Origin: a bacterium
Lineage (GTDB): Bacteria > Hydrothermota > Tepidihabitantia > B3-TA06
Length of the DNA stretch: 40,587 nucleotides
Direction of reading: 5' to 3'
NCBI GenBank assembly: GCA_012517375.1
Contig: JAAYVC010000072.1
Coordinates: forward strand, 1-40,587
Part shown: positions 16,561 through 24,807 of the stretch, piece by piece
How positions within the stretch are numbered: the stretch's first letter is position 1
Layout: the number at the start of each line of letters is the position of its first letter
Notes under the pieces: generated by a model
The model's input: the letters and a program-made list of their open reading frames with translations, nothing else
What the model was told of the DNA's origin: nothing
Databases searched by the model: none
Position numbers and translations under genes: made by a program

Positions 16561-16589
16561 TTGACTAAAGCTCTGATTCATAGTAGAAT
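16561..16589 (+). promoter_or_regulatory. Promoter of the PHP-SMC-like ATPase gene
   Basis: TTGACT (16561-16566) and TAGAAT (16584-16589) have the ideal 17-bp spacing. The expected start near 16596 leaves a very short leader that still contains the AAGGAGG site at 16597-16603. Confidence 0.65.
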
Positions 16590-16607
16590 AGCCTTCAAGG
16601 AGGAACC

Positions 16608-19268
16608 ATGCCTTTTGAAGACCTTCTTAATAAGCCAAACGGCGCAAGAACTATATGGGCCGATTTGGCCATAAAGACACCAGCCTCGCCCGACTACAAA
16701 GAGGGTGAAGGTTTCAATCCGGAATTTGCTGAATCAAGAAAGGCTATCATTCAAAATATCATCTCATCTGCCGCTGAAAAGGAGATTCGCCTGATCGGCA
16801 CCGCCGATTACAATCTCGGGCTGGAGGAAAGAGGAGCATGGCTTGACGATTTGGGGATTGAAGGAAGAAAAAAAGGGATAAGTGTTTATCCTGGACTCCG
16901 CGTGCTTCTTGAAGAAGGCGTGGACCTTGTTTTTCTTTTCGAACCTGGAAAAGAACAGAAGGAACTTGATGAATTTCTCACCGAAATGGGTTTAGGGCCA
17001 GGCGAAAGATTCTTCAGGAACAACAGACCGGTTCCTGTGCCACTGCCTCCTCGCGAGGCAGTGGCAAGAGCAAGAAGAGCTGGAGGCATGGTTCTGCTCT
17101 GCATAAACAAGACGCTTAAGGAGCACCCAGCCCTTCTGGCTGACCCATGGCTGTGGGGCGTCATTCTGCCCGATGATCCTGATTCCTTGTCGCCGGACGA
17201 GACCATGCTTATTTCGGGAACGATGAAAGGTTTCGAACGCAAGCTCCCGCTGGCAAGGGTTGCAGGTTCCTTTGCATCCAAACCTAAGGATGTAGGATCA
17301 AAGAAGGTCTCAATAAAGCTCGGATCCCACAATCTAGAGGGTTTGAGAATTGCTCTGCTGGATTGGAAAGCTAAGATTCGTTTTCCCAAAGAGGTTGAAG
17401 AGCCAGTCTATTCCAAGTTTCTTGCCGCTCACTGGGAGGGAGGATTCCTGGACGGACTCCAGATACACTTCAATCCGGGATTCAACGCGATGATTGGGGG
17501 AAGGGGTACAGGCAAGACTACCATAATCGAAACGCTTCGCTACGCTCTTGATGAAAAGCCCAAGACCGACCGTAACAAGGACAACCATGAACAAGTGATG
17601 CGTGACGTGTTCCTGCCTGGTTCAAAAATATCGCTTCTTGTTGAATCGCACGAACCGAAACCTAAGCGGTATCTTATAGAACGCATCTATCCTTTCGAAC
17701 CAGTTGTCCGCGAAGCCGAGACCGGTCTCAAACTCTCCTTGAATCCAAAGGACGTTTTCAGGGCTGAGATATTTGGAAACAAGGAGATATACGAAATCTC
17801 AAAACACCAGGATTTCCAGATAACGCTTCTTGAGCGCCTTGCCACAAAGGAATTATCATCCTTCCGGGAGGAGGAAAACTCTCTCATTGAGAAGCTGGAA
17901 AAACAATCGACGGAGATTCTTTCTCTCTCAGCAGAGCTCTCGAAGCGGGATGCAGAACTTGCAAAGCTTCCTGCGACTGAAGAAAAATTAACGCGGTTTC
18001 TCGAGATGGACATCCCTGCAAAGATTGAAGAAAAACGGAGCTTCGAGCAGGAAGGTCATGCCTTTGAACGAGGCGAAGCCGTTCTAGCCGATATAAAGAA
18101 AATGCTCCTTGGGCTTATCGGTGAAACCTCGTCGCGGTTGCGTTCGCTTCAGGACGAATCCGCTTCCACGCTCAACCAGGAACTTCTCGGCGAATACAAG
18201 AACACCATGGTTGAATTCGTTGCGGGGTTCGAGCGGAATGTCCAGGATCTCATAGCTTCGCTTCAGGATACGGAAGCCTCTCACCGCACTTTCTTTAAGC
18301 AGTGGGAAAAGCTTTATCTCGAGGGCGAGGAACGCTTCCAGGAAAGCTTGAGAGCGCTGCAGGATCGCTTTCCAGGCATCGACGTTAACGAATTCATTAC
18401 CCTGGAAAAAGAAGCCATGAGACTGAGGGAAAGAAAAGTCGAGCGCGACGTTTTATCATCAAGACTCTCCATGCGCCGCGATGAACGCAGGGCTTTAATT
18501 GAACGTTTATTCGATATTAGAAAATCCCGTTTCTCGATTCTCGCGGAACGCGTTTCGCGATGGAACGCCGATCTGGGCGGCAAGATAAGGATCGAGCTTT
18601 CGCCAAAAGGCGATCCGGAACGCTCTGCCGTGGAGATACGCAAGCTCGTCCCTTCGATAAGCAGGGAAAACGCTCTGCAGATCGTGAACGACGATAACTT
18701 CAGCTTCAAAGCGCTCGCAGAAAGCGCCCGCTCAGGCGACAGGGACGCGTTATCCGCCATGCTTAAGCTTGGACCAGGGAGCCTGCCGCCGTCATTCGAC
18801 GAAGAAACAATCTCGCGTATGGAGATGGTGGATATTCCTCCAAAGGTTGCCATTCAGCTGAATCTGGGCTCCAAGAAGGAACCCCGATACAGGGATGTCG
18901 GGCACCTTTCAGACGGACAGCGCTGCACAGCGATTCTGGGAATCCTCATGCTCACCTCCCCTTATCCTTTGATTGTTGATCAGCCGGAGGAGGATCTTGA
19001 TAACGCCTTTATTGTAGAGGAAATAGCAGACCGCTTCCGCTCCGAGATGGACAAGCGCCAATTCCTAGTCGCAACGCATAATGCCAACATCCCGGTGCTG
19101 GGAGACGCAGCCCAGATTCTCGCTCTGGAGGCCGACGTAGACCATTCATACTTGCTTGAAGGCCGCTACGGCTACCTTGACTCGCCTGTGATAAAGGAAG
19201 TGGTCGAACGCATACTCGAAGGCGGCAGAGAGGCCTTCGAGATCCGCAAGGAGAAGTACGGACTATGA
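16608..19268 (+). CDS. PHP-domain-related SMC/RecN-like ATPase (TrlF-like)
   Basis: This 886-residue protein has an N-terminal PHP-related domain (about 1-230) followed by an SMC/RecF-type ATPase. Walker A is GGRGTGKT at 297-304, a coiled-coil region spans about 390-650, and the C-terminal head contains HLSDGQR (signature), LIVDQPEEDLDN (Walker B) and ATHNANIP (H-loop). This layout matches large PHP-plus-ATPase proteins that some pipelines call TrlF. The PHP metal ligands are missing: where DLHVHTPAS is typical it reads DLAIKTPAS (residues 19-27), and TDHN is ADYN. A DNA-structure or defence role is plausible from the ATPase type but unproven. The gene is monocistronic with its own promoter. 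Confidence 0.82.
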   Translation: MPFEDLLNKPNGARTIWADLAIKTPASPDYKEGEGFNPEFAESRKAIIQNIISSAAEKEIRLIGTADYNLGLEERGAWLDDLGIEGRKKGISVYPGLRVLLEEGVDLVFLFEPGKEQKELDEFLTEMGLGPGERFFRNNRPVPVPLPPREAVARARRAGGMVLLCINKTLKEHPALLADPWLWGVILPDDPDSLSPDETMLISGTMKGFERKLPLARVAGSFASKPKDVGSKKVSIKLGSHNLEGLRIALLDWKAKIRFPKEVEEPVYSKFLAAHWEGGFLDGLQIHFNPGFNAMIGGRGTGKTTIIETLRYALDEKPKTDRNKDNHEQVMRDVFLPGSKISLLVESHEPKPKRYLIERIYPFEPVVREAETGLKLSLNPKDVFRAEIFGNKEIYEISKHQDFQITLLERLATKELSSFREEENSLIEKLEKQSTEILSLSAELSKRDAELAKLPATEEKLTRFLEMDIPAKIEEKRSFEQEGHAFERGEAVLADIKKMLLGLIGETSSRLRSLQDESASTLNQELLGEYKNTMVEFVAGFERNVQDLIASLQDTEASHRTFFKQWEKLYLEGEERFQESLRALQDRFPGIDVNEFITLEKEAMRLRERKVERDVLSSRLSMRRDERRALIERLFDIRKSRFSILAERVSRWNADLGGKIRIELSPKGDPERSAVEIRKLVPSISRENALQIVNDDNFSFKALAESARSGDRDALSAMLKLGPGSLPPSFDEETISRMEMVDIPPKVAIQLNLGSKKEPRYRDVGHLSDGQRCTAILGILMLTSPYPLIVDQPEEDLDNAFIVEEIADRFRSEMDKRQFLVATHNANIPVLGDAAQILALEADVDHSYLLEGRYGYLDSPVIKEVVERILEGGREAFEIRKEKYGL

Positions 19269-19273
19269 TGCTC

Positions 19274-19295
19274 CCTTTCGCGTAAACGCGAAAGG
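19274..19295 (+). terminator. Hairpin after the PHP-SMC-like ATPase gene
   Basis: CCTTTCGCG (19274-19282), a TAAA loop and CGCGAAAGG (19287-19295) form a perfect 9-bp stem 6 bp after the stop codon. Only three T follow, so termination may be weak. It shares the CCTTTCG/CGAAAGG arms with the hairpin at 7802-7824. Confidence 0.6.
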
Positions 19296-19358
19296 TTTGC
19301 AAATCGAATCAACACTGTTCACGCCTCAACGATTTCAATATTTATTGCACACTTAATC

Positions 19359-19386
19359 TTGACAATCTTGTAAACTTCAGCATACT
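19359..19386 (+). promoter_or_regulatory. Probable promoter of the six-gene unknown cluster
   Basis: TTGACA (19359-19364) is followed after 16 bp by CATACT (19381-19386). It sits 13 bp before the TTG start at 19400, which would leave almost no leader. Confidence 0.45.
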
Positions 19387-19399
19387 CCGGTTGTAAGCA

Positions 19400-19936
19400 T
19401 TGGAGGATAAGATAGAAAAAGCCAGAATTTATGAAGAAGGTCTGGAAAATTACCCCGCATGGTGGGTGTTTTCTGAAAACCTCCTTAATTTTGTCGTCTG
19501 GGGCCTCGGTGCATGGATTCTGTGGCCTCTGGGTGTCGCCGGCATCCCAATCGCTTCGATCATTTACTTGCTACTAATAATTATCTTCATATGGATACTG
19601 TTAAAGAAACACAACTGCACCACATGCTACTATTACGGCAAATGGTGTCATCTAGGCTGGGGCAAGTACGCAGCGCTCTTCTTCAAGAAGGACAGCGGAA
19701 ACGCAGCAACGGGCGCCAAACTTTCTGTTATCTGGATGATTCTCCCCCTCCTCCCCCTCTTGGGTGCGGTTGCAGTCATGCTGTGGAAGGGTTTCTCGTG
19801 GATCACACTGATTGTCCTCGTCGTATTCCTCTTGCTGAACGCGTTCCAGTTTGCGGTTCTTCGCAAGCCGGGCTGCATGCGCTGCAAAAGACGTTTTGAC
19901 TGTGCAGGAAGCGCGGCAGGAAATGCCGTCAGATGA
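19400..19936 (+). CDS. Membrane protein with CxxC pairs, unknown function
   Basis: This 178-residue protein has two predicted pairs of transmembrane helices flanking two cysteine motifs: HNCTTCYYYGKWCHLGWGK after the first pair and PGCMRCKRRFDC at the C-terminus. Three cysteines in each motif could bind a metal or an iron-sulfur cluster on the same membrane face. The only plausible start is TTG 19400. GGAGG occurs just inside the coding region and not before it, so initiation is unusual. The gene overlaps the next by four bases (ATGA). Confidence 0.7.
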   Translation: MEDKIEKARIYEEGLENYPAWWVFSENLLNFVVWGLGAWILWPLGVAGIPIASIIYLLLIIIFIWILLKKHNCTTCYYYGKWCHLGWGKYAALFFKKDSGNAATGAKLSVIWMILPLLPLLGAVAVMLWKGFSWITLIVLVVFLLLNAFQFAVLRKPGCMRCKRRFDCAGSAAGNAVR

Positions 19937-20862
19937 ACAAAGCTCTCGACTGGCTTCTTGACGAATCGGAGCCCGCGGCCCGCTACCGCACGCTCACATG
20001 GCTTCTGGGGCGCAAGGAAACGGACAAGGAAATCAAAAAGGCAAGAGAGAGGGTTAAGGAGGATCCATCCGTACAGAGGATATTCGCCATGCAGGATGAG
20101 GACGGCGGATTCTACGGCAAGGGAAGTCTCGATCCGATGGTTCCCCTCTCAGACTTCGGCTTACCCGAGAGCGACCCTGGGATTCAAGGAGCGATTGAAT
20201 TGATTTACAGCCGCCAGACCGAGGACGGCGGATTCAAGCATTACTACGGCAAGAAGCTTCCATGTACGTCCGCCTACAGTACAGGTCTGCTTCTCGCATT
20301 AGGGGAGGGGAAGACCGAGCGCACTCAAACCGCCGTTCGCCATCTCCTCTCAATCCAGAGGAAGGATGGAGGCTGGCTGCACGGATTAAACACGCTTCCA
20401 GGCGGAACGAAGGAGAATCTGGCGTCCTGTCCTCACGCTACGCTGCATGCGCTCTGGGCGATGTCTATGGACGATGAGTTGAGAGGCTCAAGAGCGGCTA
20501 ACCGTGCCCTTGAATTCGTACTTCATCATTGGGAGACAAAGCTGCCTATTCCCGACCAGCCAGGCATGGGATTCGGCATTGGCTCCCGCTTCGCGAATCT
20601 CAAGTACCCGCTACTTGGGTACCATATCCTTGCCTACGCCTCGATTCTGGCTCATTATCCCCGAGCTTGCAAGGACAAGCGCTTGAAGGACGTCTCTCGA
20701 ACGATACTAGCAAAGAGGGGCAATGACGGTTTGTTCAAGGCAGAATCCTTTATAAAGGCCTTCAGCGATTTCGAGTTCGGCAGGAAAAACCAGCCATCGA
20801 AGTGGATCACCCTGCACGCCCTGACGGTAATTAAAAATGTACTCGGTGAGGAGTATTTGTGA
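19933..20862 (+). CDS. Squalene cyclase/prenyltransferase-like alpha-alpha toroid protein
   Basis: This 309-residue protein has QW-type repeats seen in terpene cyclases and prenyltransferases: QDEDGGFYGKG, RQTEDGGFKHYYG and QRKDGGWLHGL. No DXDD or DDXD catalytic acid motif of squalene cyclases is seen, and it is about half their length. Toroid binding of a hydrophobic or peptide ligand is therefore more likely than cyclisation. It starts on an ATGA overlap with the Cys-rich membrane protein and overlaps its own paralog downstream as GTGA. No signal peptide is present, so it is probably cytoplasmic. Confidence 0.78.
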   Translation: MNKALDWLLDESEPAARYRTLTWLLGRKETDKEIKKARERVKEDPSVQRIFAMQDEDGGFYGKGSLDPMVPLSDFGLPESDPGIQGAIELIYSRQTEDGGFKHYYGKKLPCTSAYSTGLLLALGEGKTERTQTAVRHLLSIQRKDGGWLHGLNTLPGGTKENLASCPHATLHALWAMSMDDELRGSRAANRALEFVLHHWETKLPIPDQPGMGFGIGSRFANLKYPLLGYHILAYASILAHYPRACKDKRLKDVSRTILAKRGNDGLFKAESFIKAFSDFEFGRKNQPSKWITLHALTVIKNVLGEEYL

Positions 20863-21818
20863 ACCAACCGATTGACTGGCTCATGCAAGGTCCTGGGTTC
20901 GTAAGATACAGAACATTGGTCGACCTCATTGATAAGGGGGAGGAGGACAAGGATGTAAAAAAGGCTTACGCCGAGATGCTTGCCGACCCAATGGCAGCCG
21001 GACTTATCAAGGAGGTGAACGACTGGGAAAATCAGTACACCATAACGCGTCACAACGATGCCGCGCACCCTTTGCACAAGCTCGTTTTCCTGGCTGACAT
21101 TGGTGTTAAAAAGGATACGCTCAAACAGGCAATTGATTCGATTCTTTCTCACCAGTCTTCCGAAGGGCCCTTCCAGATAAAGATCGTTATCCCCAAGGCG
21201 TTCGGCGGAGATGATAAACCACGCTGGGACTGGGTAGCAACCGACGCTCCGCTCCTTCTCTACTCTTTACTGAAGCTCGGCATAAAGGACAAGAGGGTTA
21301 TGAAAGGTATCGAGCACCTGAAATCGAGGATCGCCGAGCCGGGTTTTCCATGTTTCGCATCGGCATCTATGGGCAGGTTTCGGGGGCCCGGACGAAAGGA
21401 CGACCCATGTCCCTACGCCAATTTGATTATTCTTAGGATGATGTCTCAGGCGCAGGAATTTGCAGACTCAAAGGAAGCGGGAAAGGCGCTAGACATGCTC
21501 CTCGGGCATTGGCGGCAGAGGAAAGAAAAGAAGTATTATCTCTTCGGAATGGGAACCGATTTCCAGAAACTAAAGGCGCCCCTCATCTGGTACGACATTC
21601 TTCACCTGCTCGACACCTTGACTCTGTTTCCGAAAGCACGCAAAGACCCACGTCTGAACGAGATGTTCGATATTGTAGAGAAAAAAGCCGATTCCGAAGG
21701 CCGCTTCACACCCGAGTCCGTCTGGACCAAGTGGAAGGGCTGGGAGTTTTGCCAGAAAAAGGAACCCTCAAGATGGGTTACATTTCTCGCACAAAGGATT
21801 CTCAAACGTGTCCAATAA
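20859..21818 (+). CDS. Toroid-repeat paralog of the preceding gene
   Basis: This 319-residue protein shares the same outline as its upstream neighbour: DWLM start, RYRTL near residue 17, the FGMGTDFQKLKAPLIWYDIL segment paralleling FGIGSRFANLKYPLLGYHIL, and a PSRW(V/I)T C-terminal motif. The QxxDGGF repeats have eroded (for example HQSSEGPFQ), so the toroid glycines are mostly gone. It starts at GTG 20859, whose last two bases are the start of the upstream TGA. Tandem duplication followed by divergence is the simplest reading; the two may form a heterodimer. Confidence 0.78.
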   Translation: MNQPIDWLMQGPGFVRYRTLVDLIDKGEEDKDVKKAYAEMLADPMAAGLIKEVNDWENQYTITRHNDAAHPLHKLVFLADIGVKKDTLKQAIDSILSHQSSEGPFQIKIVIPKAFGGDDKPRWDWVATDAPLLLYSLLKLGIKDKRVMKGIEHLKSRIAEPGFPCFASASMGRFRGPGRKDDPCPYANLIILRMMSQAQEFADSKEAGKALDMLLGHWRQRKEKKYYLFGMGTDFQKLKAPLIWYDILHLLDTLTLFPKARKDPRLNEMFDIVEKKADSEGRFTPESVWTKWKGWEFCQKKEPSRWVTFLAQRILKRVQ

Positions 21819-21827
21819 GGAGGAACA

Positions 21828-22238
21828 TTGAACTGGTTACGCATCCTTTGGGTAGGTCTCGTTGTTGGTGTAGCGTTCGTATTGCTCGACGCTGTAATCA
21901 ATGCCAACCCGATTGGCGCGAAATCCCTTGCCTTCTATAAGCCCATCGCCAGAGGGCAATTCCTGATGTCTCTCGGGATAGCCTCGGATATATTTTCAGG
22001 ATTCGTCATCGTCTTCTTCTTCGCTCTCCTCTACCCGGCATTACCGACATCGTCCGGCATCGTCAAAGGGATAATCTTCGGTTTGATGGCAAGCTTTTTC
22101 AGGGTCTTCATGAATGCGGTTGCATCCTTTGCGATGTTCGATATGCCCGCAGGAGCTTTTTTCTACACCCTGGTTACGGGCATTATAGAGATGTCCGCCC
22201 TTGGATTTATTGCCGGGCTTTTGTACAAGCCGAAGTAA
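21828..22238 (+). CDS. Four-helix membrane protein of unknown function
   Basis: This 136-residue protein has about four predicted transmembrane helices and little soluble sequence. It starts at TTG 21828, supported by AAGGAGG six bases upstream and 9 bp after the toroid stop. It is therefore cotranscribed with the toroid pair. No family is recognised. Confidence 0.7.
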   Translation: MNWLRILWVGLVVGVAFVLLDAVINANPIGAKSLAFYKPIARGQFLMSLGIASDIFSGFVIVFFFALLYPALPTSSGIVKGIIFGLMASFFRVFMNAVASFAMFDMPAGAFFYTLVTGIIEMSALGFIAGLLYKPK

Positions 22239-22258
22239 TCTTATGAAAAGAGGATACT

Positions 22259-22561
22259 ATGCTGAAACCGCTATATAGACGAAGGCTGTCCGCGACCGAG
22301 GTCAGGGAAGGCTTCATTCTTATTCTCAAGGATAAGGTCAAGCTGTTCCCGGACGTAGGCAAGCCTTTCAGCTTGAGATTCAAGGGAAAGGAGTACAAAA
22401 CCGGGGTTGAGGCTATTGACTGTACGTGCCAGGGTCCTGACGAGCCTCACGTTCACTGGCATCTCGACGCACAAGTACCCATAAAACTCATGAAGACTCC
22501 GAGACCAGAGATTACTGTACGGAAGCTCACGGATGGTGTTTACGAGTTGGAGGAGCTTTGA
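22259..22561 (+). CDS. Small conserved-looking soluble protein, unknown
   Basis: This 100-residue protein is rich in beta-strand pattern and charged residues, with CTCQGPDEPHVHWHL near the middle, a Cys/His-rich stretch that could bind metal. It has an AGAGGA site before the ATG at 22259. Its last bases overlap the TTG start of the next gene. No signal peptide or helix is seen. Confidence 0.6.
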   Translation: MLKPLYRRRLSATEVREGFILILKDKVKLFPDVGKPFSLRFKGKEYKTGVEAIDCTCQGPDEPHVHWHLDAQVPIKLMKTPRPEITVRKLTDGVYELEEL

Positions 22562-23148
22562 ACACGCTCTTGACCTTGATTCTTCTTACACAGACAGGGG
22601 TGTCGTCGACGGATACTAAACCTTATAAAGCGTTCGAACTGCCAATGGGCATGGTAGGCAGCGCCGTTGGCGGGGCGACCGCCTGGGCCGGCTACATAAT
22701 ATGGGAGCTTGGCTCAAAGGCCGTGCTTTCGGACTCGCTCGATCAGGTGCTCGATATTATAGGTGCGGCGGAGCTTTTCGGGCTCGGTTACGGGCTCTTC
22801 ATACCCCTCGGCACCTACACGGGCGTTATAGGTTCCGCTTACCTTGCTGGCGACCTGCGTCCCGAATGGGGCGCGGCGGTTGGCGCATGGCTGGGTTCTG
22901 CCGCGTCGGCGCCTTTTGCGGTGATGGTTCTGGACACATTGACGTGGCCGCGCGCGGCGCTTGCCGCAGGCTCGACTATCCTCCTGCCCGCACTCGGCTC
23001 GTGGCTGGGGTATAAGCTTATGCCTAAGAGAGTGCCCTCCGCCCCGGATAATCCTGATGAAGGAAAATCCTTAAGGTTTTTCGAACTTGAGCCGTACTTC
23101 GCGTTCGACGCACGCGGGGTCTGTGCAGGGCTAAGGGTGGGATTCTAA
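22558..23148 (+). CDS. Gly/Ala-rich envelope protein, unknown
   Basis: This 196-residue protein starts at TTG 22558, overlapping the upstream stop. It has a short hydrophobic leader (LLTLILLTQTGVSS), several Gly/Ala-rich hydrophobic segments and a C-terminal segment ending in an aromatic (LRVGF), which is reminiscent of an outer-membrane beta-strand end. It may be exported. It is the last gene of the cluster, followed by repeat DNA. Confidence 0.6.
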   Translation: MNTLLTLILLTQTGVSSTDTKPYKAFELPMGMVGSAVGGATAWAGYIIWELGSKAVLSDSLDQVLDIIGAAELFGLGYGLFIPLGTYTGVIGSAYLAGDLRPEWGAAVGAWLGSAASAPFAVMVLDTLTWPRAALAAGSTILLPALGSWLGYKLMPKRVPSAPDNPDEGKSLRFFELEPYFAFDARGVCAGLRVGF

Positions 23149-23191
23149 GTCCCTCTCCCCCCGGATGAGGGTTGGGTAAGAGCGGATAAAA

Positions 23192-23253
23192 GTCATTGCG
23201 AGGTTGCTTCGAGCAACCGAAGCTCCGAAGGGCGAGCGAAGAGAGCCATCGCC
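23192..23253. repeat. Dispersed-repeat-like element beginning GTCATTGCGAGG
   Basis: The stretch begins GTCATTGCGAGG, contains a perfect hairpin GGTTGCT-TCG-AGCAACC (23202-23218), and continues through CCGAAGGGCGAGCGAAGAG. Similar GTCATTGCGAGC...CGAAGGGCGAAGC sequences are common dispersed intergenic repeats in many bacterial genomes. Only one copy is in this window, so repeat status rests on pattern recognition. Confidence 0.45.
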
Positions 23254-23267
23254 TTTATTGTTGGGAA

Positions 23268-23377
23268 CTACTTTATCAGCCCTGCGGCCTTGAGTTCCTG
23301 CTCGATGTCAAGAACCTTTTCTTCGATTGACTCGTTGAATTCGATGCGTGAAACGCCCGCGAGGATACAGACACGGC
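23268..23377 (-). pseudogene. Decayed C-terminal remnant of a second TIR-like gene
   Basis: On the minus strand 36 codons followed by TAG read SRVCILAGVSRIEFNESIEE and then KVLDIEQELKAAGLIK. They align with the C-terminus of the neighbouring intact TIR-like protein (NVCII, a gap of about 11 residues, then GGVEIIWFKESVEEKFFKIK and so on). The reading frame is intact but has no start and lacks the catalytic region. It lies directly across the MITE-like element from the intact gene. This is the residue of a tandem duplicate or of recombination between homologs. Confidence 0.7.
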
Positions 23378-23474
23378 TAATGTAGGGGCCGGTTTTGACA
23401 CCTGCAGAGTCCGCTTCGCGTCAAACCGACCCGCGTCTGTTTTCGGGCCGACCTCAAGGTCGGCCCCTACATTA
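23378..23474. mobile_element. MITE-like element with 14-bp perfect terminal inverted repeats
   Basis: TAATGTAGGGGCCG (23378-23391) and CGGCCCCTACATTA (23461-23474) are perfect inverted repeats bounding 97 bp with no coding capacity. An inner region repeats themes such as GGGCCGACCTCAAGGTCGGCCC near the right end. The terminal TA/TA pair could be a target duplication. The left repeat abuts the decayed TIR remnant, and the right repeat overlaps the last codons and TAG of the intact TIR gene. Confidence 0.7.
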
Positions 23475-24177
23475 TCTTGTTAAATAGATTCGTAGCTTTT
23501 AGTTCTTCTTTTATTTTAAAGAACTTTTCCTCTACTGATTCTTTGAACCAGATTATCTCTACACCACCAAAATCAGAATGGATTTCAGTTCCTTCCTTAA
23601 TAATTATGCAAACGTTTTGTTGCCCCAAATATTCGCAAAACCACCCAAGTTCAAAGAAAACGTTTGGCCTTGCCTGAAAATACTCTTTCCCTTTCGACGT
23701 GGTAACTTTATCATCAGGAGTCATCATAATAAAAGCGAATCGCGCGTTCTTAGCTTCTTCTTCAAACTTAGTAAGCAAAAATCTGCTTCTCCCCGCCTTC
23801 TTGAACAATATAACTGGGTCCAGGTGGAGTTCGTCCTTTAGAAAATCTTCTAGTTTTAAAAGATTGGCTTCGTCATGGCCGTGAACGATGAAAACTTTGT
23901 TTACAGCTTCAATATCAGTTTTACTGCTTATTAAGTCTGCCTTACTTGGCTGTTTTAGGTCTATTATTACTTTGCTTAAAAACTTATAAAGAGAATCAAC
24001 AAATGGAATCAGATTCGTTGTCCATGGATTCTTCGGCCGAGTTATTTCACTAAGTGTTTGAGCATCTTTATGGAGTCCTTTATCTTCAAGAAACTTAACC
24101 AACTGATTGTGTAAATCAATCGCCTTTTCAGTAAAATCTTTTTCTATATTTGGTATGGAATTATTGCCTAAATCCAA
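23467..24177 (-). CDS. TIR-like (CAP12/Pycsar-effector-type) nucleotide-binding protein
   Basis: This 236-residue protein has an N-terminal helical region (about 1-90) and a C-terminal TIR-like domain: KVFIVHGHDEANLLKLEDFL at 94-113, FAFIMMTPDD at 147-156 and PNVFFELGW at 171-179, with candidate catalytic Glu177. This is the pattern of the predicted nucleotide-binding/TIR family PF10137, whose members include NADase effectors in Pycsar-type defence. No cyclase is nearby, so activation is unknown. The C-terminus NKIM and the TAG stop come from the inserted MITE-like element. The start is uncertain: TTG 24177 lacks a ribosome binding site, and the frame stays open about ten codons upstream. Confidence 0.78.
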   Translation of the reverse strand: MDLGNNSIPNIEKDFTEKAIDLHNQLVKFLEDKGLHKDAQTLSEITRPKNPWTTNLIPFVDSLYKFLSKVIIDLKQPSKADLISSKTDIEAVNKVFIVHGHDEANLLKLEDFLKDELHLDPVILFKKAGRSRFLLTKFEEEAKNARFAFIMMTPDDKVTTSKGKEYFQARPNVFFELGWFCEYLGQQNVCIIIKEGTEIHSDFGGVEIIWFKESVEEKFFKIKEELKATNLFNKIM

Positions 24178-24252
24178 ACGTATCTCGGAAATTTTATCTC
24201 GAAACTTTTAGAGGACTTGAATGATTTCTTTTACAAGCATACGTGGCTATTC

Positions 24253-24804
24253 CTACTCCCCGAAGACCTCGCCCGAGAAGACGAACAGCTCGGTGTCCTC
24301 GTCATGCCAGCAGGAGGAGGGCAGACCTGCCTTGCGGCAGGTGTGGGCGAGAAACGTGTCGCGGTCCCAGCCCTCTTCGACAGGTACCTGCGGGAGCAGG
24401 ACGCCCTGGTAAGGACCTTTGCGTACTAAGAGTCCGTGCTTGCCGACCTGGACTTCCGAAGGATTGTCTATCTGACGCAGAGGCGAAAGAACGGTGATTT
24501 CGATGTCTATTTTCGGATACTCGGCTGGCGAAAGAGGTGGAAATCGCGGGTCGCCGAACGCGGCTGAACGCGCCATCTCGGCAACGGTCAGATAGAGCGG
24601 CTTGTACCCAACGATATAACCTATGCATCCGCGAAGCATGCCGCGGATATGAAGGGTAACGAACGCACCCTGCTTCTCGGCAAGACGGGCGGTCAAGGGC
24701 CGCTCTGGATTCCAGAAGTTGTCATCCAGCTTTTCCTTTATAGCCCTGCGCGCAATACGGAGAAGTTCGGCGCGTTCCTCGTGTGTAAGAGCTTCTTCAA
24801 TCAT
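24253..24804 (-). CDS. amrA: AmmeMemoRadiSam system protein A (AMMECR1 family)
   Basis: This 183-residue AMMECR1-domain protein contains the invariant LRGCIGY motif (residues 58-64) followed by RSAAFGDPRFPPLSPAEYP. It is the downstream partner of the Memo-like gene. The ATG at 24804 lies 3 bp after that gene's stop, with its AGGAG site inside the partner's last codons. AmrA, AmrB and a radical-SAM AmrS usually occur together and are thought to carry out an uncharacterised radical modification. No amrS is present in this window. Confidence 0.92.
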   Translation of the reverse strand: MIEEALTHEERAELLRIARRAIKEKLDDNFWNPERPLTARLAEKQGAFVTLHIRGMLRGCIGYIVGYKPLYLTVAEMARSAAFGDPRFPPLSPAEYPKIDIEITVLSPLRQIDNPSEVQVGKHGLLVRKGPYQGVLLPQVPVEEGWDRDTFLAHTCRKAGLPSSCWHDEDTELFVFSGEVFGE

Positions 24805-24807
24805 AAT

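Noticed and set aside
23467-24177. A complete Pycsar or CBASS system
   Set aside because: The TIR-like protein fits an effector, but no nucleotide cyclase is found anywhere in the window.
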